From NCBI GenBank assembly GCA_964654535.1, contig CAZZIZ010000214.1, positions 1-5,581 of the forward strand: a DNA stretch of 5,581 nucleotides, written 5' to 3'. The DNA comes from CAZZIZ01 sp964654535. Its GTDB lineage: Bacteria > Bacteroidota > Bacteroidia > Chitinophagales > UBA2359. Positions 1-5,581 of this stretch are shown piece after piece; the first letter of the stretch is position 1; the number at the start of each line of letters is the position of its first letter. Position numbers and translations under genes: made by a program. The notes under the pieces are model-generated. The model was not told where the DNA came from. It saw only the letters and a program-made list of their open reading frames with translations, and searched no databases.

Positions 1-1180
1 TGGCTGTTGTATTACTGATGAAAAACTCTCTTTGTGATTGACTTCCTGATTGCGGAAAGTAAAACTTGTATGGTGTACTCCCAGTTTCAGGAAAGTAGCG
101 TCTGTTCAATGTAAGGTCATAAAGAACTGGACTATTTCCACCATCGAAATTTGTGATTTCGATGTACTTATCTTCGTCCGCCTCGAGATTGAAACTGAAT
201 GATTTTTCGTCAGAAAAATTGAACTGGCGGGCGTATGTGATATGGATGTTGGCTATAGAAAATCTCGAAATGTCTCCAGCAGTGCTAGCATTATAGACTC
301 CTTCTAAACTAAAGATTGTGCTAGGAGTTAGTTCGGCTTGCGGAACCTCAAAGAGATAATCGTTTGTACTATAGCCTTCAAACTCGTCATCTACATACTC
401 TGTCCCATTAACGTGAAGCTTAAGACGATGATCGGGAATTTGAAAAAAGTTGTTGTTGCGACCCATTATTTTCGCTCGGACTTGAGCAGGGCCTTCGACA
501 AAATTTTCATCAATGAAATCCAATTCTAGTGAAAAGTCCTTCATAAACCCGTCTAAATAATCTTGTGAGATGCCACCTGGATGAATGGTGCTAACAAAAC
601 CTTCTCCTTCTTCCATATCTGCACTGAAATTGTTGATACTGCCCAAAGAGTGATCAGGCTGACCTTGAAAAAAGGCTTGATGAAACAACAAGCTCTCTCT
701 ATGCTGAAAATTGCTTTCCGCAACTGCATCTACTGGAATGCTTGTTGGGAATTGTTCAATGCGTTTTGCGCTTCCGGTGTTGTCCGATGTTAGATAATAC
801 ACTCCCGGGTCGAAATAGAGACTCCTCGTTGGTTGCGGCTGGTGGAATGCCTGTTCATACATTTGTGTATCGTAGTATCCATCGTTTTTCTGACCTACAA
901 ATTCTATGTAGTCGTTTGTTTCGAAGGTGCCATTTGTTGTAACGTAAATCGGAACTTCTTCTCCTCGACTAAACACACGAAAGCCTTCCCCTTCAAGTGC
1001 TAAGCCCGTTTCACTTAAGGCATCGAAAGATATTTGCACAAGTCCATCTTCAGCTACTTCAAACTTATGATAGGTCAGGTCGTGATTAATCCATTCGTTA
1101 TCATAAGTGGTTTGGCTGTTTAGAGAAGAGCCATAAGTGTAAATCAGTAATAGAAAGAAGAAATGAAACTTGTTTTTCAT
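1..1180 (-). CDS. porU2: PorU2-like T9SS sortase / C25-family peptidase, N-terminal part (cut by window edge)
   Basis: An open frame on the minus strand starts at ATG 1180-1178 and stays open for 393 codons to the left edge, so the stop and C-terminus are missing. Residues 1-23 look like a signal peptide (basic MKNK, then a Phe/Leu-rich core). The next stretch resembles the N-terminal prodomain of PorU2-type proteins: NEWINHDLTYHKFEVAEDG (28-46), a segment ending FRVFSRGEEVPIYV (67-80), DYIEFVGQKNDG (90-101), then QPQPTRSLYFDPGVYYLT (114-131). From family knowledge, PorU2 is an exported cysteine peptidase of the gingipain (C25) fold, related to the PorU sortase that processes T9SS cargo at the outer membrane. 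The catalytic His/Cys domain would lie beyond the left edge, so activity cannot be judged here. The start is chosen because it immediately precedes the signal peptide; no Shine-Dalgarno is seen, as is usual in Bacteroidota. It could instead be another C25-family surface protein rather than a true sortase. The gene lies 154 bp downstream of the methyltransferase gene. Confidence 0.72.
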   Translation of the reverse strand, partial: MKNKFHFFFLLLIYTYGSSLNSQTTYDNEWINHDLTYHKFEVAEDGLVQISFDALSETGLALEGEGFRVFSRGEEVPIYVTTNGTFETNDYIEFVGQKNDGYYDTQMYEQAFHQPQPTRSLYFDPGVYYLTSDNTGSAKRIEQFPTSIPVDAVAESNFQHRESLLFHQAFFQGQPDHSLGSINNFSADMEEGEGFVSTIHPGGISQDYLDGFMKDFSLELDFIDENFVEGPAQVRAKIMGRNNNFFQIPDHRLKLHVNGTEYVDDEFEGYSTNDYLFEVPQAELTPSTIFSLEGVYNASTAGDISRFSIANIHITYARQFNFSDEKSFSFNLEADEDKYIEITNFDGGNSPVLYDLTLNRRYFPETGSTPYKFYFPQSGSQSQREFFISNTTA

Positions 1181-1284
1181 AAGATGTAGTGGTTTTCCCT
1201 TCAGACCTTGGTCTTTAAGCTTAGAAAGATTAATTAGACTGGTTTACATATGAGATTGACGTGCTGTTCCTTTGGTTGCAAGCC

Positions 1285-1319
1285 AGCATTTGATTTAAAA
1301 TTTCTTTATCAAATCTGCT
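1285..1319. repeat. Small AT-rich inverted repeat in the gap between two minus-strand genes
   Basis: The arms are AGCATTTGAT (1285-1294) and ATCAAAT-CT-GCT (1308-1319). Ten pairs form if the two bases 1315-1316 bulge, and the loop is 13 nt and AT-rich. On the minus strand the structure begins 15 nt after the methyltransferase stop, where a terminator or mRNA 3'-end hairpin would be expected. However, no T-run follows it, so it is at best a weak terminator; it could also be an operator for the PorU2-like gene. The rest of 1181-1334 holds no gene, and I could not find a convincing Bacteroidota TTG / TAnnTTTG promoter pair in it. Confidence 0.35.
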
Positions 1320-1334
1320 TTAACGAGTGCAGGT

Positions 1335-2009
1335 TCAATTCTTCTCTCCATAAATCTCTTTCATATCTGGCAACTCAGTAAAGAAGTAGTGCACCCAAAT
1401 GTATAGATGATTGAATAGTGCTATAGCCAAAGCAGCTTTGGACTGAAGCAAGAACCCAGGAATCCAGAGAAGAAGCATGCCATAAACATACATGCCATTC
1501 GAGGTGTATTTGAATATGCCTTGTTTGATTAGTTCGGTATTTCGAAACTTTTCAGGTTCAAAATGGTCAATGCCCATCGCGCGATCTGCACCGAAGTATT
1601 TCTTTACGGAATAGAACAAGTAAGCAGAGAGCATTGCTAATGCTGCGGCCAAAATATAAGAGAGCTTTGCGTTAAGCTCCAAACTCTTGGCATTTGAAAA
1701 AGCCAAGAAACAAATAGTAAAGAGTCTCGACAGAATGAGTAAAACAAAGCCCAGTTTAAACAATTTGAATGCATTTGAGCCAAGGCTTTTAGATAGCGCG
1801 TTATAATAAAGTTCAGCGCGCCAGCATACTAACACGTACAATTGGTGTGCGATAGGCGCGGCTAGAGCTAAGAAAAACCAAGTGGATGTAGGAATTCCTG
1901 CAAGCTCTCCCTGAAGTATTGATGGATTTGAGTTGGTGAAATGATTAAGTAGAAATAACAGAATGCTAAGTAACAAGGCATGCCAGATTTGACGTCTGAG
2001 TATTTTCAT
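1335..2009 (-). CDS. Integral membrane methyltransferase, PEMT/phospholipid methyltransferase-like
   Basis: A 224-residue, very hydrophobic protein with about five or six likely membrane segments (roughly 7-22, 42-62, 84-106, 113-133, and 173-206 as one long or two short segments). The C-terminal third carries the family signature: GIFKYTSNGMYVYGMLLLWIPG (about 163-184), then a long helix, then HYFFTELPDMKEIYGEK. In PEMT/ICMT-type enzymes the equivalent regions are (N/H)PMY and a following acidic pair before a (K/R)xxYGxxY-like motif, which together bind S-adenosylmethionine. Here NGMY replaces (N/H)PMY and E-L-P-D replaces the adjacent glutamates. Known relatives methylate phosphatidylethanolamine, isoprenylcysteine or other membrane-embedded acceptors; the substrate of this one cannot be deduced. 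The start at 2009 gives a positively charged N-terminus (MKILRRQIW) just before the first hydrophobic segment, and no Shine-Dalgarno is visible. A compound hairpin lies 13 nt upstream of the start. It may be a distant, functionally divergent family member. Confidence 0.65.
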   Translation of the reverse strand: MKILRRQIWHALLLSILLFLLNHFTNSNPSILQGELAGIPTSTWFFLALAAPIAHQLYVLVCWRAELYYNALSKSLGSNAFKLFKLGFVLLILSRLFTICFLAFSNAKSLELNAKLSYILAAALAMLSAYLFYSVKKYFGADRAMGIDHFEPEKFRNTELIKQGIFKYTSNGMYVYGMLLLWIPGFLLQSKAALAIALFNHLYIWVHYFFTELPDMKEIYGEKN

Positions 2010-2021
2010 TTTGAACTGTTA

Positions 2022-2058
2022 AAGTAGTCTTTTTGCTAAATTTTAGCCTAGACTACTT
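2022..2058. repeat. Compound hairpin upstream of the methyltransferase gene
   Basis: The outer arms AAGTAGTCT (2022-2030) and AGACTACTT (2050-2058) are perfect 9-bp complements. Inside them, GCTAAA (2035-2040) and TTTAGC (2042-2047) form a second stem, realistically 4 bp (2035-2038 with 2044-2047) with a 5-nt loop. The internal loop between stems is TTTT on one side and CT on the other. The structure lies 13 nt before the methyltransferase ATG on the minus strand, so it would be in that gene's leader or at its promoter. It also overlaps the point where the plus-strand remnant loses its homology. Possible roles are a 5'-UTR structure, an operator, an old terminator, or a footprint of a rearrangement; the sequence does not decide between them. 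Confidence 0.55.
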
Positions 2059-2713
2059 CTTTTGCGTTTATTTTGGCGAGACCACTACTTCAAGCGTACT
2101 GAATGTTACCGGTCCAAACGCAATTGTCGATTGGGTGCTCGTAGAACTTAGATATAAGCTTATTCCGACCATAACCATTGCTACTATTTCGGCTTTGGTG
2201 CAAAGAGATGGAGACATAGTAGGTGTCGATGGCCTAAACCCTCCAACGATTCCAGGTAATATTCTTTGGGACGATTTCTATGTTGTTCTGAGGCACAGAA
2301 ATCACCTAGGCATAATGAGCGCCGCGCCGCTTAATTTTCAGTCTGGCATTAATACCACCGTAGATTTTAGCGCAGCTGGTGTTGGAACATTTGGAAACAA
2401 CGCGCTTATGACTACTTCGGGACTTATGGCTATGTGGCCCGGCAATGGCAATTTCGATGGCAATGTTACCTATCAAGGTTCCGGTTCCGACATCTTACCG
2501 ATAACTCAGGCAGTGTTCTCCAATCCTCTAAATACGGCCTTTCAATTGTCCATGCCATATGTATCCTATGAACAAGGCGATTATAATATGGACGGTTCTG
2601 TAATTTATCAAGGCTCCGGATCAGATATACTTTCGGTTACGCAAACAGTTTTTACGCATCCATTGAATACGTCTTTTCAGTTGACGTTTCCTATTGTTGA
2701 GCAGTTGCCTTGA
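2033..2713 (+). pseudogene. 5'-truncated remnant: C-terminal module with two dockerin-like repeats of a large secreted protein
   Basis: An open frame of 226 codons reads to TGA 2711-2713, but its only possible start is TTG at 2033, inside a hairpin. An in-frame stop lies at 2012-2014, and there is no ATG or GTG start before the homology begins near 2075. From GETTTSSVLNVTGPN (residues 15-29) onward it matches, as I recall, the C-terminal module of large extracellular Bacteroidota proteins: VDWVLVELR, then ISALVQRDGDIVGVDG, then FYVVLRHRNHLGIMSAAP, then NALMTTSGLMAMWPGNGNFDG. Two 45-residue repeats follow (137-181 and 182-226), each with an NxDG- or DxNxDG-type calcium-loop signature, and the protein ends in EQLP as family members do. 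The parent proteins are normally much longer, with a signal peptide and upstream adhesion or repeat domains; none of that is present here. The absence of stops or frameshifts suggests recent truncation or continued constraint. It could be expressed from an unrecognised TTG start as a cytoplasmic protein, but I think that unlikely. Confidence 0.65.
2441..2710 (+). repeat. Two tandem 135-bp coding repeats (dockerin-like Ca-loop units)
   Basis: The units are 2441-2575 and 2576-2710, directly abutting and each encoding 45 residues. By hand alignment 27 of 45 residues are identical, including the shared block YQGSGSDIL, TQ-VF, PLNT-FQL and the NxDG turn (NGNFDG in unit 1, DYNMDG in unit 2). The second unit has the fuller D-x-N-x-D-G loop, while the first has Asn in place of the leading Asp. 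The nucleotide sequences have diverged more at synonymous positions than the protein has, which points to an old duplication kept under selection in the parent gene, not a recent slippage. Confidence 0.8.
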
Positions 2714-2747
2714 TTGCAGCTCGAACTAATCAGGAGCGTCGCGAGAC

Positions 2748-5318
2748 TTATTGAATAAGAACTTTACTAATTTTCTCAAGTGCGCTACTTGTCGCTCGAA
2801 TGAAGTAAACGCCAGGATTAGCGTTCGTTAAGTCAATGAGAACAGACAATTCATTGGTGCTTTTTTCAAAGACAACCTGTCCGCTCGAGTTAAAAACCTG
2901 AATGGACTTCATATCATTCCACTCTTCCGAAAAGAAGTAAGCAAATGAACCGAAACTTGGATTTGGGAAAATGAGGTCGGTAGCGATGATAGCATCCTCT
3001 TCCGTCAGTCCATCTATCCACTCTGCCAATGCTTCCACGTACGGCTCGTCGACCACGTTTCTGGCAATTGGCGGCATTTTATTTTCATCTGTGCTGTTAT
3101 CACGTATCCATAATTCGGATGATTCGTGATCTCCAGGCTCAATAATGTTCCGATTAGGGTCCGAAGACATACTCTTGGTTGGCTTCAAGATGGTATTATG
3201 AAGATTGGTAGGTAAGGTATATCTCAAATCCATTTCCAAATCTGGTATTCCACCTAGACGATGACAAGCAGCGCAGTTAGAATCGAGATAAGACCTAACA
3301 CGGTCATCTAATGAAGCATCTGCATCATCTATTGCATAGGCCTTGGGTAAACCGTCAGTGTCGATATTTTCTCGGTCTAAAAAACCAAGTTCACTAAGAT
3401 GTTCGATTTGATTTTGCACAATGCCATTACCATAGTCATGCAATTTATTCATTTGGTGGGTCTTAACACCCAGTACAAATTGCGCGTTAGAATTGTGACA
3501 GCTGGCACATTGGTCTCTACTTGGGAAATCCCAAGTTTGGATGCTTGGAACTCCTAGCTCGTCTAGTATTTCGTATTCCTCACTTTCTCCGATTCTAAGT
3601 AGTTGGGCCTCGGTTCCTGCTTCGTTCCACTTATACGTTAGTCCATAGCCAATTTCATCTTCTCCTATTACGAAAAAGCGTGTTTCCAATCTTTTGTTCG
3701 TCGCGTTTTCTCCTATACTCAACGGTAACTCGAAATGCTTTATGAAAACCGTCCCAATAGGGAAAGTCCATTCCTCATTAGCTCGAAAATTTATCTTTCG
3801 CCCTTCTGGTATAGAAACCCATCTTTTCTTTTCTGCACGGTCAGACCAAAACGGACTATTGACGGAGTAGGGTATGATTCCTTCAATTGGTTGCAGCGTT
3901 TCTAAGTCTACAAAAACACCCAGTTCGGATAAGTTGAGCATAGGATCTTCAACTGGGGTAAGTTGTTTCAAGCCAGCTATTTTTCCTGGACTAGAAAAAT
4001 CTTCAGTGCTTAAGGTAGAAAGCAAGATGTTTCCGTCGTTTAGAATAAAGGCTCCTACCAAGGCCGGTGCAATAGGCAATTCACCATCTAGTGTCGCTAT
4101 ATCGGAAATCATAATCTTACTTTGATAAGTTCCATTTTCGTCCTGCTCTAAATAGAACAACTTGTTAAAAACGTAGTCAGCAAAGACGTACTTGCCGTTT
4201 AGTGTTGGAAATTTGTCTCCACGGTATATTCCTGCACCGATAATAGAGGCACCTACATCACGGTCGTACTCAAAAATTGGAGTCTTTTCTTCGCCTATTG
4301 GCATCGCAGGAGTTGCGTGCACTTCCGAAGTTAATGTGCCTTCCATGTATGGCCATTGTAGATTACTACCTTTGGTCACAATAGATACTTCTTCCCGTCT
4401 GTTTGAACCAACGTCGGCCAACCAAATTTGGTCAGTTTCTTTATCGTAGTGCGTGCTGAAAGGGCTTCGGATTCCTATAGCGAAGAACTCTTCCAATATT
4501 GAACCATCTTCATCCAGCCAAGGATTGTCATTGGGTATCATATAACCTTGGGTAAAGGTTCCGGGCCAACCAGTCGGTGGCGGGGCATGGTGAATTGGCG
4601 CCCTTCGAATCGGATGGCTTCTAGATGCGTCATTGTCTACATCTATTCTTAACACTCCACTAAACAGACCTCCACTAAGTGTTTGGGTGGATACCGCTTG
4701 ATTCTCTTCTCTACCTTCGTCTCCAAGACTTAGATACAAGAAGCCATCGTTTCCAAAAAACATACCACCGCCGTTGTGCCAAACGTCTCTATCGTATTGT
4801 TGAATTAAAACCACTTCGCTCGATTGGTCGAAGCTGTCGCTATTCTCATTCCAGTAAAACTTTGAAAGCCGATTGTATCCATTATCGGACCATTCCATTC
4901 CCCCAGGATGGTTTCTGTAGAACACAAAAACAGTTTGCTTTTCTTCATCATCACCGCCAAATTCGGGGTGAATGGCGAATCCGACTGATCCACCTTCTCC
5001 TAAGTTCATGGTTCTTTCTGAAATGTCCAAAACTAGTCTAGTGCTTTCCATCTCAAAGTCAACCGCATAAACTTGACCAGCTTTAGAAAGTAGGAAGTAG
5101 TTATCTGAACTAGGATCTTCTATAACGCGCAGAGGTGAAGGCACTTGTAACCAATCGTAATCCGTTTCAACGTCCCATTGACTTACCGCACCAGGAGTAC
5201 TGGTCGGAAAAACACCATTTAGAAACGGCTGTATGCCCATTGGAGGTGCTGCGCCTCCACCAACAAGTAGTGGAATGAAGACAAATAAGGCGAAGGATAT
5301 GTATTGCTTAAAGTGCAT
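2748..5318 (-). CDS. Exported PQQ-type sugar dehydrogenase-like propeller fused to SO2930-family diheme cytochrome c, with T9SS sorting tail
   Basis: An 856-residue, four-part protein. Residues 1-24 are a Sec signal peptide (MHFKQY, hydrophobic core, then GGGAA). Residues ~55-450 are a glucose/sorbosone dehydrogenase-like beta-propeller: WHNGGGMFFGNDGFLYLSLGDEG (180-202), SHPIRR...WPGTFTQGY, a GIRSP motif (282-286), IWLADVGSNRREEV (298-311) and FPTLNGKYVFADY (370-382). H181 aligns with the general-base His and R284 with the PQQ-contacting Arg of soluble glucose dehydrogenase, but Ser285 replaces the following Asn. Residues ~460-775 match the SO2930-type diheme cytochrome family (TIGR03806), with haem sites CASCH (604-608) and CAACH (682-686); M748 in KMPP is a likely axial ligand and M623 a candidate. 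Residues ~781-856 are a T9SS type A sorting domain (FPNPS, IQVFNSSGQVV, NPGVYFI, SKVLIQ). The inferred role is oxidation of a sugar or alcohol outside the cell or at the surface, passing electrons to its own haems. The substrate and PQQ dependence are unproven. ATG 5318 directly precedes the signal peptide. Its stop lies 34 bp from the end of the convergent remnant. Confidence 0.9.
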   Translation of the reverse strand: MHFKQYISFALFVFIPLLVGGGAAPPMGIQPFLNGVFPTSTPGAVSQWDVETDYDWLQVPSPLRVIEDPSSDNYFLLSKAGQVYAVDFEMESTRLVLDISERTMNLGEGGSVGFAIHPEFGGDDEEKQTVFVFYRNHPGGMEWSDNGYNRLSKFYWNENSDSFDQSSEVVLIQQYDRDVWHNGGGMFFGNDGFLYLSLGDEGREENQAVSTQTLSGGLFSGVLRIDVDNDASRSHPIRRAPIHHAPPPTGWPGTFTQGYMIPNDNPWLDEDGSILEEFFAIGIRSPFSTHYDKETDQIWLADVGSNRREEVSIVTKGSNLQWPYMEGTLTSEVHATPAMPIGEEKTPIFEYDRDVGASIIGAGIYRGDKFPTLNGKYVFADYVFNKLFYLEQDENGTYQSKIMISDIATLDGELPIAPALVGAFILNDGNILLSTLSTEDFSSPGKIAGLKQLTPVEDPMLNLSELGVFVDLETLQPIEGIIPYSVNSPFWSDRAEKKRWVSIPEGRKINFRANEEWTFPIGTVFIKHFELPLSIGENATNKRLETRFFVIGEDEIGYGLTYKWNEAGTEAQLLRIGESEEYEILDELGVPSIQTWDFPSRDQCASCHNSNAQFVLGVKTHQMNKLHDYGNGIVQNQIEHLSELGFLDRENIDTDGLPKAYAIDDADASLDDRVRSYLDSNCAACHRLGGIPDLEMDLRYTLPTNLHNTILKPTKSMSSDPNRNIIEPGDHESSELWIRDNSTDENKMPPIARNVVDEPYVEALAEWIDGLTEEDAIIATDLIFPNPSFGSFAYFFSEEWNDMKSIQVFNSSGQVVFEKSTNELSVLIDLTNANPGVYFIRATSSALEKISKVLIQ

Positions 5319-5440
5319 TTGAATTGCTCACTAAAAATACGTGAAAATATGCCCTTATATGTTAATTGGACTAATGTTGGAGCTATAGAGCTTTACAACC
5401 TTTAACTATATACGTACTGAATATGATAAATTAATTCTGG

Positions 5441-5581
5441 GCAGCAACACGCTATCCGCTTGTATCTCACACTTGGAAAGCGCATTCGCTTTGCGCTAAA
5501 AAGGAGCTTCTTTTAGTCGCTCTTTTTAGCGCAGGCTCATTGCACTTTCCAAGCGCTCTATACCGCTACTATCGTGGCTGC
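5441..5581. repeat. Nested palindromic intergenic element (REP/MITE-like), possibly continuing past the right edge
   Basis: Three layers of inverted symmetry share one centre. The outer ends are GCAGC-aa-CACG (5441-5451) and CGTGGCTGC (5573-5581). The middle arms are CTTGGAAAG (5472-5480) and CTTTCCAAG (5545-5553), a perfect 9 bp. The inner arms are TGCGCTAAAAAG (5492-5503) and CTTTTTAGCGCA (5522-5533), a perfect 12 bp, extended by AGC/GCT around one bulged G to an 11-nt loop (5508-5518). Between outer and middle layers lie similar but directly oriented motifs, CTATCCGCT (5452-5460) and CTATACCGCT (5558-5567). There is no open reading frame of note. I recall similar 'GCTATCCGCT ... TAGCGCA' sequences as dispersed intergenic repeats in Bacteroidota, but copy number cannot be shown from one window. 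The remaining upstream gap, 5319-5440, is AT-rich with no recognisable gene or confident promoter. Confidence 0.6.

Noticed and set aside
338..942. Short plus-strand open frames at 338-529, 581-793 and 742-942
   Set aside because: All lie antisense to the continuous 393-codon PorU2-like frame, overlap one another, and encode low-complexity sequence with no recognisable motif.
2033..2035. TTG as a true translation start for the plus-strand frame
   Set aside because: It falls inside a hairpin. The first ~14 residues show no signal peptide and no match to the family, and the related module is normally internal to a much longer exported protein.
2714..2759. Bidirectional terminator between the convergent remnant and the 856-residue gene, including the palindrome CTTATTGAATAAG at 2747-2759
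   Set aside because: The palindrome is AT-only apart from its ends and centre, has no usable loop, overlaps the stop codon and the last codons of the gene, and is not followed by a T-run.
3874..5041. Plus-strand open frames at 3874-4125, 4192-4449 and 4679-5041, and a minus-strand frame at 4805-4993
   Set aside because: They lie inside the strongly supported 856-residue propeller/cytochrome gene in other frames and show no family features of their own.
5319..5440. Bacteroidota-type promoter (TTG and TAnnTTTG) for the 856-residue gene
   Set aside because: A TATTTTTA stretch comes within one base of the -7 consensus, but no -33 TTG lies at the right spacing, and AT-rich DNA gives such near-matches easily.
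5441..5581. CRISPR repeat, tRNA or group II intron end
   Set aside because: There is no regularly spaced direct repeat, no cloverleaf with anticodon and T-arm signatures, and no domain V-like hairpin. The symmetry is purely inverted around one centre.

Overview
The window looks like chromosomal DNA of a marine or freshwater Bacteroidota, probably a Flavobacteriales or Saprospiraceae-like lineage. The reasons are a type IX secretion (T9SS) C-terminal sorting domain on one protein, an N-terminal fragment resembling the T9SS sortase-like peptidase PorU2, a Bacteroidota-type C-terminal module with dockerin-like repeats, moderate-to-low GC content, and no Shine-Dalgarno sequences before the starts.

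Layout, left to right. Positions 1-1180 (minus strand) hold the N-terminal 393 residues of a PorU2-like C25-family protein that runs off the left edge. Positions 1181-1334 are a gap with a small inverted repeat. Positions 1335-2009 (minus) encode a multi-pass membrane protein of the PEMT/phospholipid methyltransferase type. Positions 2022-2058 form a compound hairpin in the 5' region of that gene. Immediately beside it, on the plus strand up to 2713, is a 5'-truncated remnant of a large secreted protein. It keeps only the C-terminal module with two tandem 45-residue Ca-loop repeats and has no credible start. Positions 2748-5318 (minus) encode an 856-residue exported fusion: a glucose/sorbosone-dehydrogenase-like beta-propeller, an SO2930-type diheme cytochrome c, and a T9SS sorting tail. 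Positions 5319-5581 have no gene. The right half of that stretch, 5441-5581, is a nested, imperfectly palindromic element that resembles a REP/MITE-like repeat.

The three intact or partial genes all read leftward, but gaps of about 150 bp (methyltransferase to PorU2-like) and more than 700 bp holding the remnant (fusion protein to methyltransferase) argue against one tight operon. The functional theme is the cell envelope and secretion: an exported, surface-delivered quinoprotein-like/haem oxidoreductase, a membrane lipid or small-molecule methyltransferase, and a sortase-like T9SS peptidase. I see no defence system, CRISPR array, RNA gene or complete insertion sequence. The least ordinary items are the promoterless C-terminal cassette with the hairpin at its broken edge, and the palindromic element at the right end.
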